Origin: JAXGPL01 sp040766985
GTDB lineage: Bacteria > Bacillota > Sulfobacillia > JAUYEG01
DNA length: 64,000 nucleotides
NCBI GenBank assembly: GCA_040766985.1
Contig: JAXGPL010000012.1
Span: 27,431-91,430 of the forward strand
Reading direction: 5' to 3'
The stretch's first letter is position 1; the number at the start of each line of letters is the position of its first letter. The notes under the pieces were generated by a model. It was not told the origin of the DNA. It ran no database searches and saw only the letters and a list, made by a program, of their open reading frames with translations. Shown here one piece after another: positions 18,140-26,283 of the stretch. A program made the translations under genes and the position numbers.

Positions 18140-20062
18140 TTGAAACCTGACGGAGGGACGGATTTGCTTTACGGTAACGAGGCCGTCGCCCGCGGCGCTT
18201 GGGAGGCCGGGGTGAGGGTTGCCACCGGCTACCCAGGTACGCCCAGCACCGAGATCATCGAGACCATGGCCGGCTTCGAGGACGTCTACGTGGAGTGGGC
18301 GCCCAACGAGAAGGTCGCCTTTGAGGTCGCCATGGGGGCAAGCATCGGGGGCGCCAGAGCCATGGCCTGCATGAAGCACGTCGGGGTCAACGTCGCTGCA
18401 GATCCGTACATGAGTTCAGCATACATGGGCGTCAACGCCGGACGGGTCCTGGTTTCCGCGGACGACCCGGGGATGCACTCCTCCCAGAACGAGCAGGACA
18501 ACAGGTGGTACGGCAAGTTCGCCCGCGTCCCGGTCCTCGAGCCTGCAGACAGCGGCGAGGCGCGCGACTACACCGCCGCGGCGTTCGCGGTCTCCGAGGC
18601 CTTCGACACGCCGGTCATCCTCCGCACCGTGACACGTATCTCCCACGCGCGGTCGCCGGTCTTGCTCAAGCCCCGCGTCGAGCACGACCCGCGGCCGTAC
18701 GTCAAGGACCCCCGTAAGTACGTCATTGTCCCGGCACATGCCCGGCTGCTGAAGCCCAAGGTGCTCGAGCGCGCAAGGCGGCTGGAGGAGTTTGCGGAAA
18801 CCACCGAGCTCAACCGGCTGGAATGGCCGGCTCAGGCTGAAAGGGCAGACGGAAGGGCACGGCGCGGTTTCGTTACCGGGGGTATGGCCTACAGCTACGT
18901 CCGCGAGGCCTTTCCCGATGACCCTGTGTTCAAGCTGGGCTTGAGCTATCCCGTGCCGCCGAGGGCGTTGCGCGAATTCGCGGCACGGGTAACAACGCTC
19001 TATGTCGTCGAAGAACTGGACCCCTTCTGGGAAGGCGAATTGCGCTCGCTTGGCCTTGATCCGGTGGGCAAGCAGATCTTCCCCGAAGCCGGCGAGCTGT
19101 CGGTCGCGATTGTTGCCGCCGCGGTGGCGGCCCACGAGGCGGCCCGGGACCTGTTGGCCAGGCTCCCGTCGGGCCCGGCCAGGATGGTCGCCGCCACCGC
19201 CAGGCCGGCGGAGGGGCTGGGCGAGGATTTGGGCGCGACCGTCAAGGCCAGAGGCCCGGACCCCGCATCCGCGGCCGCGGACCCGCTCCCCGCGCACCCA
19301 CCGGTGCTCTGCCCCGGGTGCCCGCATCGCGGGGCGTTCTACGTCCTGCGCAAACTCCGGCTCACCGTGGCAGGCGATATCGGGTGCTACACCCTCGGCG
19401 TCATGCCGCCGCTTTCTTCCGTAGACACGACAATCTGCATGGGTGCGAGCATCGGCACGGCGATCGGCCTCCGCAGGTCGCTGCCTCCCGAGGCGGCTTC
19501 GAAGGTTGTTGCGGTCATCGGCGACTCGACATTCGTCCATTCCGGTATCACGCCGCTCATCGACGCGGTGTATAACCGCACGGACGTGGTCGTGGTGATC
19601 ATGGACAACCAGACCACGGCTATGACCGGCCACCAGGGCCATCCAGCTTCAGGCCTCAATGTCCACCACGAGGAATCGCCGCGGCTTAGCCTCGAAGGCC
19701 TCGCCCGGGCATGCGGGGTGGAGCGGGTCTACACCGTCGACCCCAATGACCTCAAGGCCTTGGAAACCGTCTTGCGCGAGGCGCTCTCCCCTGGCGAGGG
19801 GCCGGCAGTCGTGATCTCGCGCCGGACCTGCGCCCTGATCGATCGCTCGCTGCGCGGGCGGGAGCCGGTGCGCTTTGACCCGGAGGCCTGTATCGAATGC
19901 GGCGCGTGTTTCCGCCTTGGGTGCCCCGCGCTGGCGCGCGCCGGCAACAGACCGGAGATTCAAGATGGGCTGTGTGTCGGCTGTGACCAGTGCGTCCAGG
20001 TGTGTCCCCAGGGTGCCCTAGTCAGTCCGAGGGAGGCGACCGGCAATGAACGGCAAGACTGA
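18140..20062 (+). CDS. iorA: indolepyruvate ferredoxin oxidoreductase, alpha subunit
   Basis: This subunit oxidatively decarboxylates aryl pyruvates from aromatic amino acids to aryl-acetyl-CoA with ferredoxin as acceptor. TTG 18140 sits 8 bases after GGGGAGG. The N-terminal pyrimidine-binding part has 'GNEAVARGAWEAGVRVATGY' and 'PGTPSTEI'; the C-terminal TPP domain has 'GDIGCYTLG', 'GDSTFVHSGITPLIDAVYN' and 'MDNQTTAMTGHQG'. The end carries two 4Fe-4S motifs, 'CIECGACFRLGCP' and 'CVGCDQCVQVCP'. The first has one more residue before its last Cys than the usual CxxCxxCxxxCP. Overlap with iorB implies translational coupling. Confidence 0.95.
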   Translation: MKPDGGTDLLYGNEAVARGAWEAGVRVATGYPGTPSTEIIETMAGFEDVYVEWAPNEKVAFEVAMGASIGGARAMACMKHVGVNVAADPYMSSAYMGVNAGRVLVSADDPGMHSSQNEQDNRWYGKFARVPVLEPADSGEARDYTAAAFAVSEAFDTPVILRTVTRISHARSPVLLKPRVEHDPRPYVKDPRKYVIVPAHARLLKPKVLERARRLEEFAETTELNRLEWPAQAERADGRARRGFVTGGMAYSYVREAFPDDPVFKLGLSYPVPPRALREFAARVTTLYVVEELDPFWEGELRSLGLDPVGKQIFPEAGELSVAIVAAAVAAHEAARDLLARLPSGPARMVAATARPAEGLGEDLGATVKARGPDPASAAADPLPAHPPVLCPGCPHRGAFYVLRKLRLTVAGDIGCYTLGVMPPLSSVDTTICMGASIGTAIGLRRSLPPEAASKVVAVIGDSTFVHSGITPLIDAVYNRTDVVVVIMDNQTTAMTGHQGHPASGLNVHHEESPRLSLEGLARACGVERVYTVDPNDLKALETVLREALSPGEGPAVVISRRTCALIDRSLRGREPVRFDPEACIECGACFRLGCPALARAGNRPEIQDGLCVGCDQCVQVCPQGALVSPREATGNERQD

Positions 20063-20693
20063 GGATTCGCGCGGCTGCCCGGATGGGCCCAGGCCACCCG
20101 TTCACAACGATTTTGTGGTTGCCAGCGTTGGCGGCCTCGGCGGCCTCCTTGCGACGCGCATCCTGGCAGATGTCCTGACCAGGGCAGGGGCCGAGGTCAA
20201 GACCTCCGAGGTGCATGGCATGGCTCAGCGCGGTGGCAGTGTGATGAGTTTCGTGAGGCGTGGGCGGAGCCCCGGCACGGGTGCGTTCGCGCCGGTGGTC
20301 GACAGCCGGGCGGCGGATGCGTTGCTGGGGCTCGAGCTGCTCGAAGCCGTCCGTGCACTGGAGTACTTGAAGCCGGGCGGCCTCGTCGTGGCGAACGCGC
20401 AACGGGTCATGCCCGTGCCCGTCATAACCGGCCAGAGCAGGTACCCCGGCGACCTGACGGATCGCCTGCGGGCCTACGCCGGGCGGCTTGTCCTTGTCGC
20501 AGCCGGCGATATCGCTGCGGACCTTGGATCGGGCAGGGTAGCCAATGTCGTTTGCCTGGGTGCGCTGGCGGCCTGTCTTGAGCTTGACCTTGATCTGTGG
20601 CGCAAGGCGATCGCGGAGGCCGTGCCGCCCCGCACCGTTGACCTTAATATGGCTGCGTTTTCGCGGGGCGTCGGGGCGGCAGAGGGCGAGTAG
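20046..20693 (+). CDS. iorB: indolepyruvate ferredoxin oxidoreductase, beta subunit
   Basis: This is the gamma-type subunit of the 2-oxoacid ferredoxin oxidoreductase family that pairs with IorA. Features include 'GGLGGLLATRILADVLTRAG' near residue 30, 'EVKTSEVHGMAQRGGSVMSF' and 'LGLELLEAVRALEYLKPGG', all typical. ATG 20046 follows GGGAGG and overlaps the end of iorA by 17 bases. At 215 residues it is normal length, with a polar N-terminal extension of about 20 residues. It is co-transcribed with iorA and probably the nitroreductase. Confidence 0.94.
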   Translation: MNGKTEDSRGCPDGPRPPVHNDFVVASVGGLGGLLATRILADVLTRAGAEVKTSEVHGMAQRGGSVMSFVRRGRSPGTGAFAPVVDSRAADALLGLELLEAVRALEYLKPGGLVVANAQRVMPVPVITGQSRYPGDLTDRLRAYAGRLVLVAAGDIAADLGSGRVANVVCLGALAACLELDLDLWRKAIAEAVPPRTVDLNMAAFSRGVGAAEGE

Positions 20694-20723
20694 GGCAGGC
20701 TTCAGACCAGAGGGGGCGATTGG

Positions 20724-21368
20724 TTGGAGACCATCGATGCCATTTTGACCCGGCGCAGTGTCCGGCGGTTCAAGCCCGACCCAATCCCGCACCCGGTGGT
20801 GGAGCAGGCGCTCGCCGCCGCGGCGCACGCACCGTCGGCGAAAAACTCACAGAACTGGCTGTTCATTGTACTCGAAGGGGAGCACAAGCAGGCGTTCACG
20901 GATGTGATGGCCGCCGCGCTCGCCGCCCTTCCGGAGGCGATGCCCCAAGGTTCGGCGCCAAATTCGCTCCGGATCATGCGGCAGGCGCCGTTAGTTGTCG
21001 TGGTATACGACACGAGCGAGGCCCCGGTGCGGATCGCCCGGGCGGAGGCTGACGACGGCGGCGATTTTGTTCAGCGTGCCAAAGCTGCGGGGCTTGAGTA
21101 CGTCATCGCGGGGATTGACGTACAGAGCGTCGCGGCGGCTATTCAGAATATGCTGCTTGCCGCACATGCCTCGGGGCTCGGGGGACTGTGGATCTGCGAC
21201 ATCGTGTTCGCATACCGTCAGATCGCCGAACACCTCAGGCCCCTGGCCGGCGATGCGCAGTTGCTGGCCGCCGTGGCGCTGGGATACCCGGAGGAAGGCT
21301 TCCTGCCGCCCGCAGTAGACCGTGACTGGCGCAAGGTGACGCGCTGGCCGGGCCGCGGGCTGTTCTAG
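20724..21368 (+). CDS. nitroreductase-family FMN oxidoreductase
   Basis: This is an NADH/NADPH-dependent flavoprotein of the nitroreductase superfamily. The FMN-contacting N-terminal motif is 'ILTRRSVRRFKPDPIP', then 'AAAHAPSAKNSQNWLFIVL' and the C-terminal 'LAAHASGLGGLWICD' and 'VALGYPEEG'. TTG 20724 comes 30 bases after iorB and follows a GGGGGCG-type site, so it is the likely third gene of the iorAB operon. A role linked to aromatic amino-acid breakdown is inferred from position only. Confidence 0.88.
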   Translation: METIDAILTRRSVRRFKPDPIPHPVVEQALAAAAHAPSAKNSQNWLFIVLEGEHKQAFTDVMAAALAALPEAMPQGSAPNSLRIMRQAPLVVVVYDTSEAPVRIARAEADDGGDFVQRAKAAGLEYVIAGIDVQSVAAAIQNMLLAAHASGLGGLWICDIVFAYRQIAEHLRPLAGDAQLLAAVALGYPEEGFLPPAVDRDWRKVTRWPGRGLF

Positions 21369-21392
21369 CGCCAAGAGATCCCGGTTCTGTCG

Positions 21393-22211
21393 CTACCGGT
21401 AAAGCCAGGGCGAATCGCTTGAGCTCTTTGCCCTGGCGGCCTCCTTGGCGTCGGCGAGGAGTTGCTGGTATTGCTCGTCGGTGATCGCCCGCGCCATGCG
21501 CTCCCTTTCCCATTTCTCGGCCATCCCGTCCGGGTCCGCAATATACCAGTTGGGGACCTTGATCCAGGAAGACGGCACAGATGCACGGTAACTGCCGTCG
21601 ATGAGTGCCTCGCAGTGCCGGAAATCGCAGGTCCGACACGCGTACGTCCGCTCCAGGATGGGGGCCATCCCGATCCCCGACGTGTGGATCTGGCTCGGCA
21701 CGGCAACCCTCTCCGTCATTGTCAGAAGGGTCAGATCCCGCGGGCACTTGCGGCCGAAGGTGCGCGGGATACTCACGAAAAAGACGAGATAGGCCACCAC
21801 GACCACTACCACCAACGTGACGCCCCAGGTGGCGTACCGCTTCGGCTCGGACGCCCCCAGGTATAGATAGGCCTCTCGGACAGACAGCCGACCGCCTTGA
21901 CGCACCAGCACCACGTTGATCCGCGCCGGGTAGCCCTCCTGCTCAGCCCGGTAGGACAGAATCGTGGTGCCGAACAATCTGGTCTCATTGGCCGGAGGGA
22001 AGACAGTATACTCCGGGAATTCCGCGGCGAGATACAGGTCAGCCACGCCGAGCGCTTCCGGCGAAGCAGGTGTCGGGCGCCAGAGCCAGATCAGCACCAG
22101 TGCCGCCAGGATCAGGAGGCCGATACGGACAGGCCGCGGCATCGCCGCCCGTGGGATTCGCGGTCGGCTCCCGGCGTGGTCAAAGCCGTTCTCCGGGCGG
22201 CGATCGGGCAT
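21393..22211 (-). CDS. membrane protein with Cys-motif, paralogue 1
   Basis: No characterised family is recognised. ATG 22211 follows GGAGGTG. The layout is a basic N-terminus, one hydrophobic helix (about residues 27-45), an extracytoplasmic domain of about 85 residues ('YLAAEFPEYTVFPPANETRLF'), a second helix (about 130-150), then a cytoplasmic part starting 'IPRTFGRKCPRD' with a later 'CRTCDFRHCEA', which together look like a zinc-binding site. The C-terminus is a helix 'AITDEQYQQLLADAKEAARA' ending 'SSDSPWLYR'. It shares this whole plan with the next gene upstream, 79 bases away, so they are tandem duplicates. Confidence 0.75.
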   Translation of the reverse strand: MPDRRPENGFDHAGSRPRIPRAAMPRPVRIGLLILAALVLIWLWRPTPASPEALGVADLYLAAEFPEYTVFPPANETRLFGTTILSYRAEQEGYPARINVVLVRQGGRLSVREAYLYLGASEPKRYATWGVTLVVVVVVAYLVFFVSIPRTFGRKCPRDLTLLTMTERVAVPSQIHTSGIGMAPILERTYACRTCDFRHCEALIDGSYRASVPSSWIKVPNWYIADPDGMAEKWERERMARAITDEQYQQLLADAKEAARAKSSSDSPWLYR

Positions 22212-22289
22212 CAACCACACCTCCATCGAGTTGATTGGTTTGCGGTTTCGTTCCGCTCGAAGCGCACAATCCAGCTATTCCAGCAAGGA

Positions 22290-23132
22290 CTACGAGCGGT
22301 AGAGCCAGGGCGAGTCGCGTGAGCTCCTGGCCCGGGCAGCCTCCATGGCTTCTCTCAGCAGCCGGTCGTATTGCTCCTTGGTGATCGCCCCGGCCATGCG
22401 CCGCGCATCGCTCTCCTCGGCCAGTTCGTCGATATCCCGCCGCCAAGGGATGTGCGCGGGCGTCCAGGTAATCGACGTCACCAACCGGCCTAACGGAACC
22501 GTCTGGCGATGGGTCGGGTCGGGGAAGGCCTCATAGTGCCGGAAATCGCACTTCCGGCACCGGTATACTCGCTCGATGATCGGTTCGAACGCGACTCCGG
22601 ACGCGTGATGCTGCTCCGGCACCGCTACCCGATCGTCAACCGCAAGCAGGGACTGGTCGCGGGGGCATTTGCGCCCGAAGGTACGCGGCACAGCCCACAG
22701 GAGTACAAGGCAGATCAGCGCCCAGGTCCCGATGAGGGGGATCAGGAAAGTGGCGATACGATTGCCGGTCACCTCCCCGATCATCAGCCTCGCGTCCCTA
22801 ACCACCAGTTCTCCGCCACTACGGACCACGAAGACCACGATCTTCGCGGAGGCGCCCTCGTGGCTGGTCGCGTAGGTGAGCGTGATTGTGCCCAAGAACC
22901 GTGTCGCTCTCGCGGCCGGTACGACCTCGTAGCGTGAATACTCCGCCTCAAGGTAGCGTGCGGCTGCCGTAAGCGCCTCCGGCGGGGGCTTGATGGGCAG
23001 CAGGATCCAGGCGGTCAGAGCCATAAGCAGGACGGCGACGCCGATGCGCATTGTCAACGGAAGCGGCGATTGCCTCCGTATCCTGCGGTAGGGGTCGCGC
23101 ACATGCGAGTCCGGAGAAGTGAACTCGCTCAC
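22290..23132 (-). CDS. membrane protein with Cys-motif, paralogue 2
   Basis: This 280-residue homologue of the preceding protein has the same order: N-terminal helix, outside domain with 'YLEAEYSRYEVVPAARATRF', second helix, then 'VPRTFGRKCPRDQSLL', 'YRCRKCDFRHYEAF' and the C-terminal 'AITKEQYDRLLREAMEAARA' ending 'SSRDSPWLYRS'. The Cys positions (GRKCPRD and CxxCDFRH) are conserved between the two copies while the outside domains diverge, suggesting a constrained metal site or switch and a variable sensor. GTG 23132 follows GGAGG. The promoter-like element at 23168-23201 lies just upstream. Function unknown. Confidence 0.75.
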   Translation of the reverse strand: MSEFTSPDSHVRDPYRRIRRQSPLPLTMRIGVAVLLMALTAWILLPIKPPPEALTAAARYLEAEYSRYEVVPAARATRFLGTITLTYATSHEGASAKIVVFVVRSGGELVVRDARLMIGEVTGNRIATFLIPLIGTWALICLVLLWAVPRTFGRKCPRDQSLLAVDDRVAVPEQHHASGVAFEPIIERVYRCRKCDFRHYEAFPDPTHRQTVPLGRLVTSITWTPAHIPWRRDIDELAEESDARRMAGAITKEQYDRLLREAMEAARARSSRDSPWLYRS

Positions 23133-23167
23133 CGCCCGACCTCCGTTCCATGAGCAAATCTATGCCT

Positions 23168-23201
23168 CTATTACTTATATGCGGATGGCCGCCAATCCTG
23201 C
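23168..23201 (-). promoter_or_regulatory. promoter-like element shared with 4338-4369
   Basis: The minus strand reads GCAGGATTGGCGGC, five bases, then GCATATAAGTAATAG. The TAAGTA part is about 40 bases upstream of GTG 23132. The match to the element before the YeiH-type gene is 14 identical bases plus a conserved second box at almost the same spacing. Confidence 0.5.
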
Positions 23202-23373
23202 CCCCATCCATCGTCAATTCCCTCCAGTCGGGCAGCCGGACAGGCTACGGCAAGCATTGGCTTGCCCGGTCCCGGTGTCACGGCTGACCCGCTTAGGACC
23301 AGATTAACGGTACTAATGATCGTCACGCTGCCTGCGACGGAGGAAGAGACGGTCACGTGGGGAGGTCTTCCAC

Positions 23374-23835
23374 ATGGACGCCTGTCATTCGCCGCCGGAA
23401 GGTCGCAAGAAGAAGGGGAGCCGCGCGTGTGCCCTTTTGCCAGCGATCATCGTGGTACCGCTGTTCGGCTGCGTTCACCTCGAAGCTACGGCCCTGCCGG
23501 CCAAGCTGTCCCTCCCGTCGTCGGGCGGTGGCGCGACGCATACGCCATTGCCGCCGGAAGGGCCGCCGCCGGAACGCATTGCGGAGAACATCGGGCCGCC
23601 ATCCGGGTCGTGGCTCGGACCGGTCAGAGGCTTGACCGAACAGTTCCGCATAGCGTTTGCCGCCAGGGCGGCGGTTTGGCGCAGGGTGGGAGAAGCCGCT
23701 TCGACAGCATGGCGCAATCTCAGCAACGCGGCCGGCCGGTTGCCCGGGGCTGTGCGCCAGGCGTTGATTGCGATCGGAAACCGGATCCTGGCGGGCGCCA
23801 GATTGCTGATCGGCAGAATCGGCAGGGCGCTCTAG
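23374..23835 (+). CDS. putative lipoprotein, 153 residues
   Basis: No family is recognised. ATG 23374 follows GGGAGGTCTTCCAC. The N-terminus is basic ('EGRKKKGSRAC') followed by a hydrophobic run ending 'VVPLFGC', which resembles a lipobox, so export and lipidation at that Cys (about residue 32) are predicted. The rest is Pro/Ser-rich, then a helical Ala/Arg-rich C-terminal half with no Cys. It precedes the DUF401 permease by 112 bases and may share its transcript. Confidence 0.5.
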   Translation: MDACHSPPEGRKKKGSRACALLPAIIVVPLFGCVHLEATALPAKLSLPSSGGGATHTPLPPEGPPPERIAENIGPPSGSWLGPVRGLTEQFRIAFAARAAVWRRVGEAASTAWRNLSNAAGRLPGAVRQALIAIGNRILAGARLLIGRIGRAL

Positions 23836-23947
23836 CGATACGGTCGCACGTTTCCAGCAGGAAACTTCGGCGGTCAAAGGAATAAATGTGGATACATCTG
23901 ATTCGCGATTCTCCGCCAAAGCCGAATCGCTGCAGGGGACGTGAAAT

Positions 23948-25210
23948 ATGACCAAACTGATTGGATTGGGTATCGGGTTCGTTCTGATCATCGGATTGGT
24001 GATCAAGAAAAAGCCACTCGCGCTGGCCATGTTCTCCGGCGCGCTGGTGACCGGCCTCGGCACGGGACTGGGGCTTACCTGGCTGCTCAAGACGTGGGGC
24101 GCCGCTCTGATTCACCGGGACACCCTCGAGCTCGCGGGCATGGTCGGTGCCATCACCCTTCTTAGCTATATCATGGCGACCTCCAGACTTCATGAACGGC
24201 TGGTCAACGCGACGATTCGCCTCCTGCGCAGCGCCAAGCTTGCCGTGATGGTGATTCCGCCGCTGATCGGCGCGATGCCGATCCCCGGCGGAGCGATCGT
24301 ATCGGCTCCGCTGGTCGACCGTCCGGCGGATATGCTTGGGCTGAGCCAGGCGCGCAAGGCCGCCGTCAACCTCGTGTTCAGGCACGCCAACTTCTTCGTC
24401 CTGCCGTTCTCCTCGTCTTTGGTGCTGGGCGCCAAGCTGATCGATGTCGACGTCTACCACCTGATCCCGTACCTCGCGCCGCTTGCCCTCGTGATCTGGG
24501 TTATCGGCTACTGGACCCTCGTCCGCGACGCCAAACCCGTCGCAGGCGATGCGGCCGGGGCGGTTACGGCGGCCGAGACGGCAGCTGGTGCGGATGGGAG
24601 CGGTACCGCGCCCGATGTGAGCCCCGGGCGCGAGTTTCTGTTCACGGCGTCCCCGATCTTGCTGTCGTTGTTCATCGGGTTTGTCTTCCATGTGCCATTC
24701 TGGCTGGCGGTAGTATGCGGTATCGTGTGGGCCCTCGCCATTACCTGGCGGAGCTACCCATGGTCGGCAGGCGCTCTGCTGCGCGGGATTGACAAGTGGC
24801 TGATCCTGGCGATGTTCGGGATCATGAGCTTCCGGACGATCGTCGTGGAGGGCGACGTGTTGGCGCAGCTGGCGACGATGTTCGAGAACTCGCCGATACC
24901 CTTGCCGGTGCTCGGATTTGTCATCGCCGCGCTGATCAGCATCGTGTCGGCCAATCACAACACCACCCTGGGCATCGCATACCCGATGATTCTGCCGCTC
25001 GTCGCGCCCGGGGAAGTCATGGCCTACGCCGTCCTGATGTTCGCCGGCAGCTTCATCGCGTATTTCTCCTCGCCGCTGCATCTCTGCCAGATCCTGACCA
25101 ACGAGCACTGCAAGGTCAATCTGCCGCAGGCGTTCCGCGAATACAGGTGGGTGATCCTTGGCGTCGCGGCGACCGCGTGGGCTTTGTTCTTTCTCTACCT
25201 CCCGAGGTAA
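23948..25210 (+). CDS. DUF401-family membrane protein
   Basis: This 420-residue polytopic protein matches the DUF401 family of uncharacterised permeases related to the GntP/ion-transporter clan. It has eleven or so hydrophobic segments. The conserved 'IGAMPIPGGAIVSAPLVDR' with following 'KAAVNLVFRHANFFVLPF' and the C-terminal half 'AALISIVSANHNTTLGIAYP' and 'FIAYFSSPLHLCQILT' are typical. A polar loop at about residues 195-225 separates the halves. ATG 23948 follows GGGGACG. It converges with and overlaps the AAC(3)-like gene by 16 bases. Substrate unknown. Confidence 0.8.
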   Translation: MTKLIGLGIGFVLIIGLVIKKKPLALAMFSGALVTGLGTGLGLTWLLKTWGAALIHRDTLELAGMVGAITLLSYIMATSRLHERLVNATIRLLRSAKLAVMVIPPLIGAMPIPGGAIVSAPLVDRPADMLGLSQARKAAVNLVFRHANFFVLPFSSSLVLGAKLIDVDVYHLIPYLAPLALVIWVIGYWTLVRDAKPVAGDAAGAVTAAETAAGADGSGTAPDVSPGREFLFTASPILLSLFIGFVFHVPFWLAVVCGIVWALAITWRSYPWSAGALLRGIDKWLILAMFGIMSFRTIVVEGDVLAQLATMFENSPIPLPVLGFVIAALISIVSANHNTTLGIAYPMILPLVAPGEVMAYAVLMFAGSFIAYFSSPLHLCQILTNEHCKVNLPQAFREYRWVILGVAATAWALFFLYLPR

Positions 25211-26148
25211 GAACGGTATGTCGGCGGCGACAAGGGTTGCGGCCGCAGGACGGCCGGGGCGTAGTCCCCGGCCCTTTCGTCTCCCGATACGATCGCTTCA
25301 ATCTCGCCGTCAAGGTAGCGCCGCGCAAGGTTGCAGTAAGGGCATGCCGGGTCTTCGCACAGCAGCCAGGCCGGATCGGCCCGCAGGCCGCGGACGACCT
25401 CGTCCACGAGCTTCCGCACAGCCACCAATCTGGTAAGGGCTCCTCCAAGCAGACCCTGATTCAGTGTAGCGCCATCGAGTGCCGCAGCCGCCGCCGGGAA
25501 ACCCTCCGCGCATGCCGGCGCTCCCCAGTACCACACCCATCCCTCCGCCGACCTCACACGCCTGCGCGTGGCGCGGACGGCGGAGACGGGGGCGAGGGTT
25601 TCGGCGAGATGGAGGACCGTCATCGTCTTGATCCCGGTACCGGCCGCCACGACCACGCCGTCGTGCCGGTAGAGCCATCCGAGCGCTGAGTCCGGCCCCA
25701 GCGGGAGGTCGAGCGGCTGGCTGGCCGTAGCCTCGGCGGCGCGGGGGCCAACTGCCAAAAATGAGAGCACCGGGTGCGAACTCCGCTTGGCGCCGGGCAG
25801 TCTCCTGACGTGTTCCGGCAGATGGCCGAGGGCGGTATCCACAGGCGTCGTGGCGGGATCGAACGTCGGCGTGGCGGCCTGGCATGCGGCCAGACGGTCC
25901 GCCGGGACGGGAGGCGCGAGCCAGGCGGCCGGATCCTCACACGCATAGGTGAAGGCGGGCACGAGGAGGGCGGAGCCGTCGGTTTCAACGTGCCTGAGCA
26001 CCGCTGAGCACAGCATGCCTGCACCGTCCCTGCCAAGGCCCAGGATGCGCAGAGAGGCGTGCAGCATGACGGGACGGCCGGGAGGCATCCGGAGGAGATC
26101 CAACTGGCTTTGGAGTTGCGCCCATGGCCGGCCGGTCATCGTCTGCAC
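25195..26148 (-). CDS. AAC(3)-family N-acetyltransferase
   Basis: This protein has the fold of aminoglycoside 3-N-acetyltransferases, which use acetyl-CoA. Matching motifs are 'VMLHASLRILG', 'LLVPAFTYACEDPAAW', 'PTFDPATTPVDTALG', 'HVRRLPGAKRSSHPVLSF' and 'TMTVLHLAETLAPV'. Many Bacillota homologues have no tested drug substrate, so resistance is not implied. The C-terminus is unusual: 'LLCEDPACPYCNLARRYL' forms a Cx4CxxC cluster that could bind a metal. The start is GTG 26148 or ATG 26139; a purine-rich GGGGGAAGGG lies just upstream. It is divergent from the MFS gene at 26284. Confidence 0.85.
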   Translation of the reverse strand: MQTMTGRPWAQLQSQLDLLRMPPGRPVMLHASLRILGLGRDGAGMLCSAVLRHVETDGSALLVPAFTYACEDPAAWLAPPVPADRLAACQAATPTFDPATTPVDTALGHLPEHVRRLPGAKRSSHPVLSFLAVGPRAAEATASQPLDLPLGPDSALGWLYRHDGVVVAAGTGIKTMTVLHLAETLAPVSAVRATRRRVRSAEGWVWYWGAPACAEGFPAAAAALDGATLNQGLLGGALTRLVAVRKLVDEVVRGLRADPAWLLCEDPACPYCNLARRYLDGEIEAIVSGDERAGDYAPAVLRPQPLSPPTYRSYLGR

Positions 26149-26283
26149 AACCCTTCCCCCATACCGCTACACCGCTTTCGTCTGCAAATCCCGACCTATC
26201 TGCAGGTGGAGCTGCGCCGAAGGCCAATAAGGCACTGGCAAGGCCACGGGACTTGGCCTTGCCGACCCGAAAGGACGTGCCCC

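Noticed and set aside
23720..25108. Long minus-strand open frame opposite the DUF401 gene
   Set aside because: Its product is His/Arg/Gln-rich with no domain, the mirror of membrane-protein codons.
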